A DNA stretch of 64,000 nt from Brachybacterium aquaticum (GTDB lineage: Bacteria; Actinomycetota; Actinomycetes; Actinomycetales; Dermabacteraceae). Positions 1 to 9,274 of the stretch are shown piece by piece. Location of the stretch: assembly GCF_014204755.1 (NCBI RefSeq), contig NZ_JACHLZ010000001.1:806001-870000 (forward strand). The letters are read 5' to 3'. Both the position numbers and the translations under genes were made by a program. Every line of letters starts with the position of its first letter. The first letter of the stretch is position 1. The notes under the pieces were generated by a model. The model saw nothing but the letters and a program-made list of their open reading frames with translations, was not told the origin of the DNA and made no database searches.

Positions 1-443
1 TCGCGTCCGTCGCGGCGATGCAGGGGCGGATCGCGATGCACCACGCGCTCGGGGACGCGGTGAACCCGCTGATCACCTCCCACATCTCCTCCGCCATCTT
101 CACCAGTCCCGAGATCGCGGTGGTGGGCGTGAGCGAGGAGGACGTGCGTGCAGGCGACGTGAACGCCGAGGTGCTCGTGCTGGGCCTGGACACCAACCCG
201 CGCGCCAAGATGCAGGGCATCACGGAGGGGTTCGTGAAGCTGTTCGTGCGCCCCGACTCCCACACCGTGCTCGGCGCGGTGGTGGTCGCCCCGCGCGCGA
301 GCGAGCTGATCCTGCCGCTCACCCTCGCCGTCACCCACCGGCTCACGGCCGAGCAGGTCGCCGGCACGTTCACCGTCTACCCCTCGCTCACCGGCTCCCT
401 CGCCGAGGTGGCCCGTCGCCAGGTGCTCTCGCAGGAGGGGTGA
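1..443 (+). CDS. Flavoprotein disulfide reductase, C-terminal part (NAD(P)H-quinone dehydrogenase / LpdA-like), 5' truncated
   Basis: This is the end of a gene that starts upstream of the window; the frame is open from base 3. The remaining about 146 residues look like the dimerisation domain of class I pyridine-nucleotide disulfide oxidoreductases: GDAVNPL early on, then an FTSPEIAVVGVSEEDV stretch, and a tail ending near VYPSLTGSLAEVAR. In this family the C-terminal domain completes the active site of the other subunit. Actinobacterial LpdA-type proteins use NAD(P)H to reduce quinones and are commonly found near the acyl-CoA carboxylase genes, as here. The usual HPT-E active-site pair of lipoamide dehydrogenases is replaced by VYPS, which favours the quinone-reductase branch over true lipoamide dehydrogenase. 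The FAD- and NAD-binding domains are outside the window, so the exact subtype stays open. Confidence 0.8.
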   Translation, partial: ASVAAMQGRIAMHHALGDAVNPLITSHISSAIFTSPEIAVVGVSEEDVRAGDVNAEVLVLGLDTNPRAKMQGITEGFVKLFVRPDSHTVLGAVVVAPRASELILPLTLAVTHRLTAEQVAGTFTVYPSLTGSLAEVARRQVLSQEG

Positions 444-461
444 GGGCGGGGCGCCCCGCCC
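444..461. terminator. Loopless GC palindrome between convergent genes
   Basis: GGGCGGGGC is followed directly by its exact reverse complement. The 18-bp palindrome fills the 22-bp gap between the convergent reductase and accA3 genes. There is no T-tract, which is common for actinobacterial terminators. It is probably a bidirectional terminator, but this is judged by position and symmetry only. Confidence 0.5.
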
Positions 462-465
462 CGGG

Positions 466-2241
466 TCAGTCCTCGATCGAGCAGAGCACGGCGCCCGCGG
501 AGACGGTCGCGCCGATCTCGGCGTTCAGGCCCTTGACCACGCCCGAGCGGGGCGCGGTGATGGGCTGCTCCATCTTCATCGCCTCGAGCACCACGAGCAG
601 GTCGCCGTCGGCGACGTGCTGGCCATCCTCGGCGACGACCTTCACGATCGTGCCCTGCATGGGGGCGGCCACGCTGTTGCCGCTCGCGACCACGTCGCCG
701 CCGCGGTGCTGGCGCTTGCGGCGCTGGCGCACGGCGGCCTGCGGGGCGCGCAGGGAGGCGGGCAGGCTGATCTCGACCCGTCGGCCGTCGACCTCGACGA
801 CCACCGACTCGCGGTCCTCGGGCTCCTCCGGCTGGGCCGGCAGCGGCGCGGCCGGCAGGTCGCCGGCGAAGTCGGTCTCGATCCAGCGGGTGTGGACCTC
901 GAAGGGCTCCTCGGGATCGGCCGGGGCGAAGGCCGGGTCCTCGACCACCACGCGATGGAACGGCAGCACGGTCGGGATCCCGTCGATGCGGAACTCGGCC
1001 AGCGCCCGGCGGGAGCGCTCGAGCGCCTCCTGGCGGGTCGCGCCGGTGACCACGAGCTTGGCGAGCATCGAGTCGAAGGCGCCGGAGACCTCGTCGCCCG
1101 CGCGGACGCCGGACTCGACGCGCACGCCCGGGCCGGAGGGCACGTCGTAGCGGGTGATGCGGCCCGGGGCGGGCATGAAGCCGCGGCCGGGATCCTCGCC
1201 GTTGATGCGGAACTCGAAGGAGTGCCCGCGGGTGACGGGGTCCTCGCTGGAGATGCGCTCGCCGGCGGCGATGCGCAGCTGCTCGCGCACCAGGTCCACG
1301 CCCGCGACCTCCTCGGTCACGGGGTGCTCGACCTGGAGGCGGGTGTTGACCTCGAGGAAGGAGATGGTGCCGTCCTTGCCCACGAGGAACTCGCAGGTGC
1401 CGGCACCCACGTACCCGGCCTCGCGCAGGATCGCCTTGGAGGAGGAGACCAGCTGCGCGTTCTGCTGGGAGGTGAGGAAGGGCGCGGGGGCCTCCTCGAC
1501 GAGCTTCTGGTGGCGGCGCTGCAGGGAGCAGTCGCGGGTGGAGACGACCTGCACGTTGCCGTACTGGTCGGCCAGGCACTGGGTCTCCACGTGGCGGGGC
1601 GCGTCCAGGTAGCGCTCCACGAAGCACTCGCCGCGACCGAAGGCGGCGGTCGCCTCGCGCACGGCGGAGTCGAACAGCTCGCGGACCTCGCCCTCCTCGC
1701 GCGCGACCTTCAGGCCGCGGCCGCCGCCGCCGAAGGCGGCCTTGATCGCGATGGGCAGGCCGTGCTCGCGGGCGAAGTCGACGACCTCGTCGGAGCTCTT
1801 GACCGGGTCCTTGGTGCCGGCGACCAGGGGCGCGCCGGCCTTCTGGGCGATGTGGCGGGCGGAGACCTTGTCGCCGAGCTTCTCGATCGCCTCGGGCGGC
1901 GGCCCGATCCAGGTCAGGCCCGCGTCGATGACGGCCTGGGCGAAGTCGGCGCGCTCGGAGAGGAAGCCGTAGCCGGGATGGACCGCATCCGCCCCGGAGC
2001 GGTGGGCGATGTCCAGGATCTTGTCGACCACCAGGTAGGAGCTCGCGGCGGTGGTGCCGCCGAGGGCGTAGGCCTCGTCGGCGATCGTGGTGTGCAGCGC
2101 GTCCCGGTCCGGGTCGGCGTACACCGCGATGGAGCGCAGGCCGGCGTCCCTGCAGGCCCGGGCGACACGCACCGCGATCTCCCCACGGTTGGCGATGAGC
2201 ACCGTGGACAGGGGGCGGGGCTTGGCGGAGCGAGGGGCCAT
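466..2241 (-). CDS. accA3: Acyl-CoA carboxylase alpha subunit (biotin carboxylase plus biotin carrier domain)
   Basis: A 591-aa protein with the AccA3 layout. Residues about 12-125 form the biotin-carboxylase N-domain ([20 protein letters not shown]). An ATP-grasp domain follows, with the glycine-rich loop [12 protein letters not shown] near residue 175 and the [14 protein letters not shown] motif. A biotin-carboxylase C-domain comes next. The biotinyl carrier domain at the end has [10 protein letters not shown], so Lys556 is the predicted biotinylation site. It carboxylates its own biotin using ATP and bicarbonate and passes CO2 to a beta subunit, here most likely the one at 5160-6749, to make malonyl- or methylmalonyl-CoA for lipid synthesis. 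The start is ATG. A TAGACT -10 lies about 37 bp upstream, so a short leader is expected. The maf gene lies just upstream on the same strand. Confidence 0.95.
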   Translation of the reverse strand: MAPRSAKPRPLSTVLIANRGEIAVRVARACRDAGLRSIAVYADPDRDALHTTIADEAYALGGTTAASSYLVVDKILDIAHRSGADAVHPGYGFLSERADFAQAVIDAGLTWIGPPPEAIEKLGDKVSARHIAQKAGAPLVAGTKDPVKSSDEVVDFAREHGLPIAIKAAFGGGGRGLKVAREEGEVRELFDSAVREATAAFGRGECFVERYLDAPRHVETQCLADQYGNVQVVSTRDCSLQRRHQKLVEEAPAPFLTSQQNAQLVSSSKAILREAGYVGAGTCEFLVGKDGTISFLEVNTRLQVEHPVTEEVAGVDLVREQLRIAAGERISSEDPVTRGHSFEFRINGEDPGRGFMPAPGRITRYDVPSGPGVRVESGVRAGDEVSGAFDSMLAKLVVTGATRQEALERSRRALAEFRIDGIPTVLPFHRVVVEDPAFAPADPEEPFEVHTRWIETDFAGDLPAAPLPAQPEEPEDRESVVVEVDGRRVEISLPASLRAPQAAVRQRRKRQHRGGDVVASGNSVAAPMQGTIVKVVAEDGQHVADGDLLVVLEAMKMEQPITAPRSGVVKGLNAEIGATVSAGAVLCSIED

Positions 2242-2277
2242 GGGGCGGAGGTTCCTTCCGGGAGACGGCAGAGGCCG

Positions 2278-2283
2278 AGTCTA
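2278..2283 (-). promoter_or_regulatory. Probable -10 element of accA3
   Basis: TAGACT on the minus strand, about 37 bp upstream of the accA3 ATG and just beyond the maf stop. No convincing -35 was found. It would let accA3 be transcribed separately from maf and the genes upstream. Confidence 0.35.
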
Positions 2284-2296
2284 GTACCGAGGCGGC

Positions 2297-3076
2297 TCAG
2301 GGAGCCGCAGGGTCCGACGGGGTCGTGTCCGTGGGAGCGTCAGCCGACGGGCTCGCGGCCGACGGGGGCTCGTCCTCGGTAGCGTCGTCCTCCCACAGCT
2401 CGTGGATGCCGAGCCCGATCTCGCCGAGCATCCGGCGCAGCAGCGGCAGGGAGAGGCCGACGACGGCGTGCGGGTCGCCCTCGAGGTGCTCGATGAAGGG
2501 ACCGCCGCGGCCGTCGATGGTGAAGCCGCCCGCGACGCCGAGCGGCTCACCGGTGGCGACGTAGGCGTCGATCTCCTCGTCGGAGAGGTCGGCGAAGGTC
2601 AGCGAGCAGCTCGCGGTCGCGCCGAAGGTCGCGCCCGTGCCGCCGTCCTCCTCGTCGCGGTCGTCCACGATCCAGTGCCCGGAGTGCAGCACGCCGGTGC
2701 GGCCGCGCATGGCCCGCCAGCGCGCGGCGGCGCGCTCGGCGGTCAGCGGCTTGCCGATCGCTTCGCCGTCGAGCTCCAGCATCGAGTCGCAGCCGAGCAC
2801 CACGTACCCGCAGCCGCTGCGGGCGGTCGCCGTGAGCGCCTTCTCGCGGGCCAGCAGCAGCACCTCCTCGGCGGGGGAGAGGGGCTCGTCCCCGGCGGCC
2901 TCGCGGGCCGCGGCGAGGATCGCGTCCTCGTCGAGGTCCACGGGCAGGGCGGAGTGCTCGATGCGGGCTGCGCGCAGGGTCGCCCGGCGTCCCGCGGAGG
3001 CGGAGGCGAGCAGCAGCAGCGGGTCGTGGTCGAGCCCGCCGTCCTCGATCAGCGCAGCCTCGTCCGGGGCGGTCAC
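2297..3076 (-). CDS. maf: Maf-family nucleotide pyrophosphatase
   Basis: A 259-aa protein with the Maf hallmarks. LLLASASAGRRATL near the N-terminus matches the family's substrate-gripping SASprR loop, and VVLGCDSMLELDGEAIGKP contains the catalytic Asp. EEIDAYVATGEPLGVAGGF and the downstream VVGLSLPLL match the YhdE-type branch (dTTP/UTP and modified pyrimidine nucleotides) better than the YceF branch. It hydrolyses non-canonical NTPs to NMPs and so sanitises the nucleotide pool. The last about 30 residues are an acidic Ser/Pro/Asp-rich tail not needed for the fold. The ATG overlaps the stop of the upstream DUF885 gene by 4 bp, indicating translational coupling. Position between accE/accD and accA3 is conserved in actinobacteria, although the DUF885 gene intervenes here. 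Confidence 0.9.
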   Translation of the reverse strand: MTAPDEAALIEDGGLDHDPLLLLASASAGRRATLRAARIEHSALPVDLDEDAILAAAREAAGDEPLSPAEEVLLLAREKALTATARSGCGYVVLGCDSMLELDGEAIGKPLTAERAAARWRAMRGRTGVLHSGHWIVDDRDEEDGGTGATFGATASCSLTFADLSDEEIDAYVATGEPLGVAGGFTIDGRGGPFIEHLEGDPHAVVGLSLPLLRRMLGEIGLGIHELWEDDATEDEPPSAASPSADAPTDTTPSDPAAP

Positions 3077-4764
3077 AGCGCTCCCTCCAGGACCGACAGC
3101 GGCAGGCTGCCCAGCTCCAGGGCGCGGCGGTGGAAGTCGCGCACCGCCTGGGGAGAGGAGTCGGCGGCGGTGACGCGGTCGCGGATCTGCTCCCAGGTGC
3201 GCTGGCCGACCTTGTAGGACGGGGCCTGGCCGGGCCAGCCGAGGTACCGGTTCAGCTCGAAGCGGCGCTCGGCCTCCTCCATGCCCCAGTTCGCGGTCAT
3301 GAACTCCCAGGCGGTGCCCTCGTCCCAGGCACCGCCGTCAGCCCCGGGCAGGCCCGTCGGCATCGGCAGCCCCAGGTGCAGGCCGATGTCCAGGACCACG
3401 CGGCCGGCGCGGAAGCGCTGCGCGTCCAGCATGCCCATGCGGTCGCCGTCGTCCTCGAGGTAGCCCAGCTGCTCCATGAGCCGCTCGGCGTACAGCGCCC
3501 AGCCCTCGCCGTGCCCGGAGACCCAGCACAGCATCGCGCGCCAGCGGTTCAGCGCCTTCGTCTGCATCGTCTGCACGCCCACCTGGAGGTGATGGCCGGG
3601 GACGCCCTCGTGATAGACGGTCGTGGTCTGCTCCCAGGTGCGGAACTCCTCGGTGCCCTCGGGCACGTCCCACCACATGCGGCCGGGCCGGGTGAGGTCC
3701 TCGCTGGGGCCGGTGTAGTAGATGCCGCCGGAGCCGGTGCGGGCGATGCGGCACTCGAGGCGGTGCAGGGGCTCGGGGATGTCGAAGTGGGTGCCGGCGA
3801 GGTCGCGCACGGCGGTGTCGGAGAGGTCCTGCATCCACGCCTGGAGCGCATCGGTGCCGTGCAGCAGGCGCGCCGGGTCCGCGTTCAGCGCCTCCTTCGC
3901 GGCGGCGACGGAGCTGCCGCCGCCGGTGCCGTAGCGCTCGTTCAGGCGCGTGGCGACCTGCTCCTGCTCGGCGATGATCGCGCGCAGCTCCTCGATGCCC
4001 CACGCATAGGTCTCCTCGAGGTCCACCTCGGTGCCCAGGTACGTGCGGGAGGCGAGGCGGTAGACGTCCCGGCCCACCGCGTCGGCCTCGGGCGCCTGCG
4101 GGGCGAGCTCGTCCAGGACGCCCGCGAGCTCGCGGTAGGCGGCGCGGGCCGCGTCGGCGGCATGGCGCACCTGGCGCCGCTGGGCGTCGTCGCCGACGGC
4201 CTCGCCTGCGAAGGTGTCGAAGAAGCCGCCGTCCTCGGCGTAGCCGCGGGCCTGCTCGGCGCCGAGCACGAGCTGGCGGCGGGAGGAGAGGACGCCGGAG
4301 GCCGCGGCCTCGCGCAGCGACTCGGCCCAGGTGGACAGCGAGCGCGGGAAGCCGTCCATGCGCTCGGCGAGCACCTGCCAGTCCTCGGCGGTGTCGGTGG
4401 GCATCAGGTCCAGCACGTCGCGTGACTGCAGCACGGAGGCGAGGTTGTTGACGGCGGCGATGCCGAGCCGGGTCGGGGCGGCCTCGAGCTCGAGGCCGAG
4501 CCGTTCCTGCAGGGCGGCGCGGGTGACGGTGTCGACCTCGTCGGCGTCGGGGACCTCCGCGATCGCGGCGAGCAGCTCTCGGGCGAGGTCGTCGCGCTCG
4601 GCGACCGCGGCGGGGGAGTGGTCGGTGACCTCCCCGTCATGGCCCGCGATCCCCAGCTGCGTGGCCAGGAACGGGTCCTTCGCGGCGAGGCGGTCGACGT
4701 AGTCGTTCGCCAGGGCGTCCAGGGCGGAGGGGGTGCGGCCGGTGGCCGGGGTGGGGCTCGACAT
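3073..4764 (-). CDS. DUF885 family protein (putative metallo-carboxypeptidase-like)
   Basis: About 563 aa from the chosen start. The key DUF885 signature is YHEGVPGHHLQVG, a HEGxPGHH motif expected to bind metal, followed by MLCWVSGHGEGWALYAERLM. The family is predicted to contain Zn-dependent peptidase-like enzymes, but the substrate is unknown. No signal peptide is seen, so it is probably cytosolic. The open frame extends to a GTG at 4803, but the ATG at 4764 (MSSPTPATGR) is preferred: a TAGACT -10 sits exactly 7 nt before it and no ribosome-binding site exists, so the mRNA is probably leaderless. Its stop overlaps the maf start (ATGA), so the two are co-transcribed. The insertion of this gene between accE and maf is a local feature. 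Confidence 0.85.
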   Translation of the reverse strand: MSSPTPATGRTPSALDALANDYVDRLAAKDPFLATQLGIAGHDGEVTDHSPAAVAERDDLARELLAAIAEVPDADEVDTVTRAALQERLGLELEAAPTRLGIAAVNNLASVLQSRDVLDLMPTDTAEDWQVLAERMDGFPRSLSTWAESLREAAASGVLSSRRQLVLGAEQARGYAEDGGFFDTFAGEAVGDDAQRRQVRHAADAARAAYRELAGVLDELAPQAPEADAVGRDVYRLASRTYLGTEVDLEETYAWGIEELRAIIAEQEQVATRLNERYGTGGGSSVAAAKEALNADPARLLHGTDALQAWMQDLSDTAVRDLAGTHFDIPEPLHRLECRIARTGSGGIYYTGPSEDLTRPGRMWWDVPEGTEEFRTWEQTTTVYHEGVPGHHLQVGVQTMQTKALNRWRAMLCWVSGHGEGWALYAERLMEQLGYLEDDGDRMGMLDAQRFRAGRVVLDIGLHLGLPMPTGLPGADGGAWDEGTAWEFMTANWGMEEAERRFELNRYLGWPGQAPSYKVGQRTWEQIRDRVTAADSSPQAVRDFHRRALELGSLPLSVLEGAL

Positions 4765-4771
4765 GCTCGGC

Positions 4772-4777
4772 AGTCTA
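4772..4777 (-). promoter_or_regulatory. -10 element for a leaderless DUF885 mRNA
   Basis: TAGACT on the minus strand, with 7 nt between it and the ATG at 4764. This predicts transcription starting at or next to the start codon. Confidence 0.45.
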
Positions 4778-4824
4778 GGTCGTGCGGCGCCCTCGCTCTG
4801 CACGGCCCGGCACGGACCGGCCGC

Positions 4825-5163
4825 TCAGCGGTCGGCGTGGAGCCAGGCGGAGGCGGAGGGGTGCAGGCGCTGGGCGTGCCCGCGGGCGTGGGTGTGCACC
4901 GGGGAGGTCCAGCCGCTCTCGCCGCCGAGTCCCTCGGCGAGCGAGCGCTCCTCGGCCTCGAGCCGGCTGGTCACGCTCATGGCGGAGACGACCACGGCGA
5001 TCGCCGCGAGCTCGTCGGCCGCGAGGCGCCCGGCGACCAGGCGCACATCGGAGCGGGGGGCCGCCTCGGCGGCGGACCCGTCGGCCGACGGTCCCTTCGC
5101 GGCCGACGCGCCCTGCGCGGTCGCGCTCGCGTCGGCCGACGCGCCGCTCTGCTGCGTGCTCAC
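4825..5163 (-). CDS. accE: Acyl-CoA carboxylase epsilon subunit
   Basis: A 112-aa protein starting at a GTG that overlaps the carboxyltransferase stop (GTGA). The first about 45 residues are Ala/Ser-rich and disordered. The C-terminal part contains [17 protein letters not shown] and ends in [19 protein letters not shown]. This is the usual shape of actinobacterial epsilon subunits: a short conserved region with LTAEELAALxxVL and a C-terminal SxWxxxxR-like end. These small proteins bind the beta hexamer and raise activity of the complex with AccA3. The extreme composition hides this gene from simple homology methods, so identification rests on the pattern and on its place directly downstream of the beta subunit. 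A weak GC hairpin (4803-4823) follows it. Confidence 0.75.
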   Translation of the reverse strand: MSTQQSGASADASATAQGASAAKGPSADGSAAEAAPRSDVRLVAGRLAADELAAIAVVVSAMSVTSRLEAEERSLAEGLGGESGWTSPVHTHARGHAQRLHPSASAWLHADR

Positions 5164-6749
5164 AGCGGGATGTTCCCGTGCTTCTTGGTGGGCAGGGAGT
5201 CGCGCTTGGTGCGCAGCGCGCGCAGGGCGCGGGAGATCTCCAGGCGCGTGTCGGCCGGCTGGATGACGCCGTCGATCCAGCCGCGCTCGGCCGCGGTGTA
5301 CGGGGTGGCGAACTGCTCCTCGTACTCGGCCTCGTAGCGGGCGCGCTCGGCGGCGACGTCCCCGCCCTCCTCGGAGACCTTCCGCAGGTCGCCGCGGTGG
5401 AGGATGTTCACGGCGCCCTGGGCGCCCATCACCGCGATCTGGGCGGTGGGCCAGGCGAGGTTCACGTCCGCGCCGAGCTCCTTGGAGCCCATCACGATGT
5501 ACGCGCCGCCGTAGGCCTTGCGGGTGATCAGGGTGATCAGCGGGACGGTCGCCTCGGCATAGGCGTACAGCAGCTTCGCGCCGCGGCGGATGATCCCGCC
5601 GTACTCCTGCTCGGTGCCGGGCAGGAATCCGGGAACGTCCACGAAGGTGAGGACCGGGATGTTGTTCGCGTCGCACAGGCGCACGAACCGCGCCGCCTTC
5701 TCGGAGGCGTCGATGTCCAGGGTGCCGGCCAGGTGCGAGGGCTGGTTGGCGATGATCCCGACGCTCGAGCCCTCCACGCGGCCGAACCCGACCACGACGT
5801 TGCGGGCGAACATCGGCTGGACCTCGAGGAACTCCTCGTCGTCCAGCACGGTGCGGATCACCGTGAGCATGTCGTAGGGCTGGTTGGGGGAGTCGGGCAC
5901 CAGGGTGTCCAGCGCCGAGTCCGCCGGGGTGCGGCTCTCCTCGATCCGCACCGGGAAGGACGGGGCCGGGGTGAGGGTGTTGGCCGGGAGGTAGGAGAGC
6001 AGGTCCTTGACGTACTCGATCGCCTCGGCCTCGTCGGGCGCCATGTAGTGCGCCACGCCCGAGCGGGTGGAGTGGGTGCGTGCACCGCCCAGCTCCTCGA
6101 AGCCCACGTCCTCGCCGGTGACCGTGCGGATCACGTCCGGGCCGGTGATGAACATGTGCGAGGTCTTCTCGACCATCACGATGATGTCGGTCAGCGCCGG
6201 GGAGTACACGGCGCCGCCCGCGGCCGGGCCCATGATCAGCGAGATCTGCGGGATCACGCCGGAGGCGCGAGTGTTGCGGCGGAAGATCCCGGCGAACATG
6301 GCCAGCGACGCCACGCCCTCCTGGATGCGGGCGCCGCCGCCGTCGAGGATGCCGATGATCGGCACACCGGTGCGCAGGGCGAGGTCCTGGATCTTCTGGA
6401 TCTTGCGGCCGTGCGCCTCGCCGAGGGAGCCGCCGAACACGGTGAAGTCCTGGGAGTACACGCACACCTGACGGCCGTCGATGGTGCCGTAGCCGGTGAC
6501 GATGCCGTCGCCGTCGGGGCGCTTGCGATCGATGCCGAAGCTGCTCGCCTGGTGGCGCACGAACCGGTCGGTCTCGACGAACGAGCCGTCGTCCAGCAGG
6601 TCGGCGATGCGCTCGCGGGCGGTCTTCTTGCCGCGCGCATGCTGCTTCTGGACCGCGATCTCGTCGGCCGCGGAGACCGCGGCCGCGTCGCGCTCGCGCA
6701 GGTCCTCGAGTCGCTGGGCGGTGGTGAGCGGCCGCGGGGCGTCGGTCAC
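5160..6749 (-). CDS. accD: Acyl-CoA carboxylase beta subunit (carboxyltransferase)
   Basis: A 529-aa protein of the propionyl/acetyl-CoA carboxylase beta family (AccD5/PccB type). It has two crotonase-fold halves. [20 protein letters not shown] is near residues 40-60. [16 protein letters not shown] gives the first-half oxyanion glycines, and [20 protein letters not shown] with [17 protein letters not shown] gives those of the second half. It moves the carboxyl group from biotin to acyl-CoA. The start is GTG with a good GGAGG 4 nt upstream. A TAGTAT -10 about 60 bp upstream suggests one promoter for accD-accE. The partner genes are accE (overlapping) and accA3. birA diverges from the same intergenic region, placing biotin ligase beside its substrate complex. 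Confidence 0.95.
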   Translation of the reverse strand: MTDAPRPLTTAQRLEDLRERDAAAVSAADEIAVQKQHARGKKTARERIADLLDDGSFVETDRFVRHQASSFGIDRKRPDGDGIVTGYGTIDGRQVCVYSQDFTVFGGSLGEAHGRKIQKIQDLALRTGVPIIGILDGGGARIQEGVASLAMFAGIFRRNTRASGVIPQISLIMGPAAGGAVYSPALTDIIVMVEKTSHMFITGPDVIRTVTGEDVGFEELGGARTHSTRSGVAHYMAPDEAEAIEYVKDLLSYLPANTLTPAPSFPVRIEESRTPADSALDTLVPDSPNQPYDMLTVIRTVLDDEEFLEVQPMFARNVVVGFGRVEGSSVGIIANQPSHLAGTLDIDASEKAARFVRLCDANNIPVLTFVDVPGFLPGTEQEYGGIIRRGAKLLYAYAEATVPLITLITRKAYGGAYIVMGSKELGADVNLAWPTAQIAVMGAQGAVNILHRGDLRKVSEEGGDVAAERARYEAEYEEQFATPYTAAERGWIDGVIQPADTRLEISRALRALRTKRDSLPTKKHGNIPL

Positions 6750-6806
6750 GGGACCTCCTGCAACGGCCTGCGGGGCCGTCCTGGTACGGGGATTCGGAAC
6801 ACCGGG

Positions 6807-6812
6807 ATACTA
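6807..6812 (-). promoter_or_regulatory. Probable -10 of the accD-accE operon
   Basis: TAGTAT on the minus strand gives a leader of about 50 nt containing the GGAGG before accD. It lies in the 226-bp divergent accD/birA region, in which no gene is seen. Confidence 0.4.
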
Positions 6813-6975
6813 CGCTACGCAGGTCCGACGGCGGCCGACCCCGCCCCGGGGACGGCCGCGGCGTCGGCCCCGGCAGTGGCCCGCCGCTCCCGGGACCACC
6901 AGCGCCCTCCCAGCGTCGGCGCAGTGTGCACCGTGAGGATGGAGCGCTCCGACACGCGGGAAGGAACGGAGGGTC

Positions 6976-8052
6976 GTGGTGGCAGAAGTGGTGGGACGAG
7001 ACATGTCGCAGCACCCGGTCGGGGCGGACGCTCCTGGCCCGGTCCTCCACCGCCGGGACGCGGTCGGCTCCACCCAGGACGAGGCCGCCGCGTTCCTTCG
7101 CGCGGGCGAGGCCCCGCCCTTCACCCTCACCGCCCGCCGGCAGACCGCCGGGCGCGGGCGCCTGGGCCGCGCCTTCGCGAGCCCCGACGGGGCGAGCCTG
7201 TCGCTGACCCACGTGCACCGCACCGCGATCACCCCCGAGGCGCGTGGCTGGATCCCCCTCGCCGCCGGACTCGCCGCGGTGCGCGCCCTCGACGCGGTCG
7301 TGCCCGTCACCGGCGAGGACGGCGTGCGCGTGGGGCTCAAGTGGCCCAACGACCTCCATACGGCCGACGGGCGCAAGCTCGGCGGCATCCTCGTCGAGGT
7401 CCGCGGCGCGCACGACCTGCTGATCGGCATCGGCCTGAACCTGCGGGGCCCCGTGCTGGGGGCCGACGGCGCGCCCGTCCCCGGCGCGGCCTGGCTGCGC
7501 GGGGAGGGCGGCATCCGGGAGGAGGCGGGGGCGCCTGCCGACGGGGCGCTGCGCGAGGCTCTCGAGGAGGCGCTGGTGGCGGCGCTGCGCGACGAGCTGG
7601 AGAGGCTCGAGTCCACCCAGGGAGACGGGGACGACGCGGGAACCCGTGGGCGCTACACTGTGTCCTGCCTCACACTCGGGCGTGCTGTGCGGGTCGATCC
7701 TCTGGGGGAGACCGGCGCAGGGGGAGCGCAGTCCGCTCCTCCTGCACTGCGCGGCATCGCCCGGGACATCGACGGGTACGGGCGCCTGGTGCTCGACTCG
7801 GGAACGGGGGAGCGCCGGACGGCCGTGGACGTCGGCGACGTGAGGCACCTGCGCCCGGACGCGCCGTCCGGGACCGCGCACGAGACCACCACCGCAGGCG
7901 AGAACACCGCAGGCGAGAACACTGCAGGACCATCGGCAGCCGACAGCGCGCGCCCCCGCGCCGCAGCGCAGGACGCCGCCCCACCCAGCAACCGCCGCGA
8001 GGCGAGCAGACCGCAGGAGACGAGCATGGAGCACGAGGGACGCACGAGGTGA
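6976..8052 (+). CDS. birA: Biotin--[acetyl-CoA-carboxylase] ligase
   Basis: A 358-aa protein. The biotin-ligase core is clear: AGRGRLGRAFASPDGASL is the GRGRxGR adenylate-binding loop, KWPNDL is the catalytic-domain signature, and KLGGILVEVRG plus LIGIGLNL follow. It activates biotin with ATP and attaches it to the AccA3 carrier lysine. There is no N-terminal helix-turn-helix, so it is a class I ligase without repressor function. A small C-terminal SH3-like domain (RAVRVDPLGE to VDVGDVRHLRP) follows, then about 70 residues of Thr/Ala-rich low complexity with a 15-bp tandem repeat at 7891-7920. The GGAGGG lies only 2 nt from the GTG at 6976 and 5 nt from the GTG at 6979; the second is equally likely. 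The stop overlaps the next gene's GTG. Confidence 0.92.
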   Translation: MVAEVVGRDMSQHPVGADAPGPVLHRRDAVGSTQDEAAAFLRAGEAPPFTLTARRQTAGRGRLGRAFASPDGASLSLTHVHRTAITPEARGWIPLAAGLAAVRALDAVVPVTGEDGVRVGLKWPNDLHTADGRKLGGILVEVRGAHDLLIGIGLNLRGPVLGADGAPVPGAAWLRGEGGIREEAGAPADGALREALEEALVAALRDELERLESTQGDGDDAGTRGRYTVSCLTLGRAVRVDPLGETGAGGAQSAPPALRGIARDIDGYGRLVLDSGTGERRTAVDVGDVRHLRPDAPSGTAHETTTAGENTAGENTAGPSAADSARPRAAAQDAAPPSNRREASRPQETSMEHEGRTR

Positions 8053-9251
8053 CCGACGGCATGGAGGATCTGGACCGACGTGACCCGGGGGAGGAGCAGG
8101 ATCTCACCGGGGACCGGCTCGCGCCCGTGGACACGGTCCCCACCCACACCCAGGAGCTGCCCGACCTCACCGCGGAGGACGAGGTCGTCGGGTCGCTCGA
8201 CGACCGGGAGATCCTGGACCTGAACCGGCGCTTCGCCTCGGTGCGACGCAGCGTCGGCGCGCTCGAGAAGGTGCTGCTGCAGGGGCCGCGAAAGTACTCC
8301 CGGCGCGACCTCGCCGAGCAGCAGGGCATCCCCGAGCGGCTCACCTCGGTGTACTGGCGCTCGCTCGGCTTCACCCCGGTGGACGAGGACACGGTGGTGT
8401 TCACCGACGAGGACGCCCAGGCCATCGGCGACCTCGCCGCCATCGTCGAGGACGGGGTGCTCTCCGAGCGCGCCTTCGCCTCCATCTCCCGCGGCATGGG
8501 CTTCCACATGGGGCGCCTGGCGATGTGGATCACCGAGGCGCTCGTGGACGAGGCGAAGAACACCGACGGCCTCGACGACTCCCAGGCCCGCCAGCAGATG
8601 CTCGAGGAGATCCCCGAGCTGCTGGAGACCTTCGAGTCCCAGGTGATGTTCACCTTCCGCCGTCAGCTCGCCGCCTATGCCGCCCGGGCCGGGAGCGAGG
8701 TGCTGCACCGCGACACCGACGAGCTGTACCCGCTCCAGCGCGCCGTCGGCTTCGCCGACCTCGTCCAGTTCACCCGCCTCTCCCAGGACCTCCCCGGTGC
8801 CGAGCTCGCGGACATGGTGGGCCGCTTCGAGTCGATCAGCCGCGACATCATCTCCGTGGGCGGCGGGCGCGTGGTCAAGACCGTCGGCGACGAGATCATG
8901 TTCCTGGCCGACACGCCCGAGGACGGGGCGCAGATCGCGGTGAGCCTCGCCGAGACCATCACCGCCGATCCCGTGCTCCCGCCCGTGCGGGTGGGGATGG
9001 CCTGGGGGTCGATGTTCTCCCGGTACGGGGACGTGTTCGGCCCGACGGTGAACCTCGCCGCCCGCATGGAGTCCGTGGCCAGGCCGGGCGCGGTGCTCGT
9101 GGACGGCGAGACGGCCGAGGCGATCGTCCAGGCGCTGCCCGGCGGCTTCGGCTTCGGCGAGGGCGAGGACGTGGACCTCCACGGCATCGGCACCGTCGAG
9201 CTCCAGGAGATGACGCGGGAGAGCTCCGCACCCCTGGATCTCGGTCTGTGA
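8049..9251 (+). CDS. Class III adenylate/guanylate cyclase
   Basis: A 400-aa cytoplasmic protein with a C-terminal class III cyclase domain (about residues 230-390). The two metal-binding aspartates are visible: Asp237 in VGFADLVQFT and Asp281 in TVGDEIMF. VNLAARMESV supplies the transition-state Asn and Arg. The purine-selecting positions look like Lys (in VVKTVGD) and Asp (in YGDVFGPTVN), which favours ATP over GTP, so it probably makes cAMP. The N-terminal about 220 residues contain a winged-helix-like segment (RRDLAEQQGIPERL and the following MerR-like LGFTP) and a helical part. The layout resembles mycobacterial Rv2212-type cyclases. It starts at a GTG overlapping the birA stop, so it is coupled to birA. 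The signal it senses is unknown. Confidence 0.85.
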   Translation: MTDGMEDLDRRDPGEEQDLTGDRLAPVDTVPTHTQELPDLTAEDEVVGSLDDREILDLNRRFASVRRSVGALEKVLLQGPRKYSRRDLAEQQGIPERLTSVYWRSLGFTPVDEDTVVFTDEDAQAIGDLAAIVEDGVLSERAFASISRGMGFHMGRLAMWITEALVDEAKNTDGLDDSQARQQMLEEIPELLETFESQVMFTFRRQLAAYAARAGSEVLHRDTDELYPLQRAVGFADLVQFTRLSQDLPGAELADMVGRFESISRDIISVGGGRVVKTVGDEIMFLADTPEDGAQIAVSLAETITADPVLPPVRVGMAWGSMFSRYGDVFGPTVNLAARMESVARPGAVLVDGETAEAIVQALPGGFGFGEGEDVDLHGIGTVELQEMTRESSAPLDLGL

Positions 9252-9261
9252 GCTCGGGACG

Positions 9262-9267
9262 TACTAT
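9262..9267 (+). promoter_or_regulatory. -10 element for a leaderless response-regulator mRNA
   Basis: TACTAT, with 7 nt to the GTG at 9275. An alternative ATG at 9266 lies inside the hexamer itself, which argues against that start if this promoter is real. Confidence 0.45.
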
Positions 9268-9274
9268 GGCTGAC

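Noticed and set aside
616..2382. A 588-codon open frame on the plus strand
   Set aside because: It is antisense to accA3 and only a product of GC-rich codon bias; the translation is low complexity with no family pattern.
7891..7926. CRISPR-like repeats
   Set aside because: It is only two and a half copies of a 15-bp unit inside the birA coding tail, with no spacers.
4782..8048. The long plus-strand frame that continues upstream of the cyclase
   Set aside because: This part is antisense to accE/accD or out of frame with birA. The cyclase itself begins at 8049, where it overlaps the birA stop.
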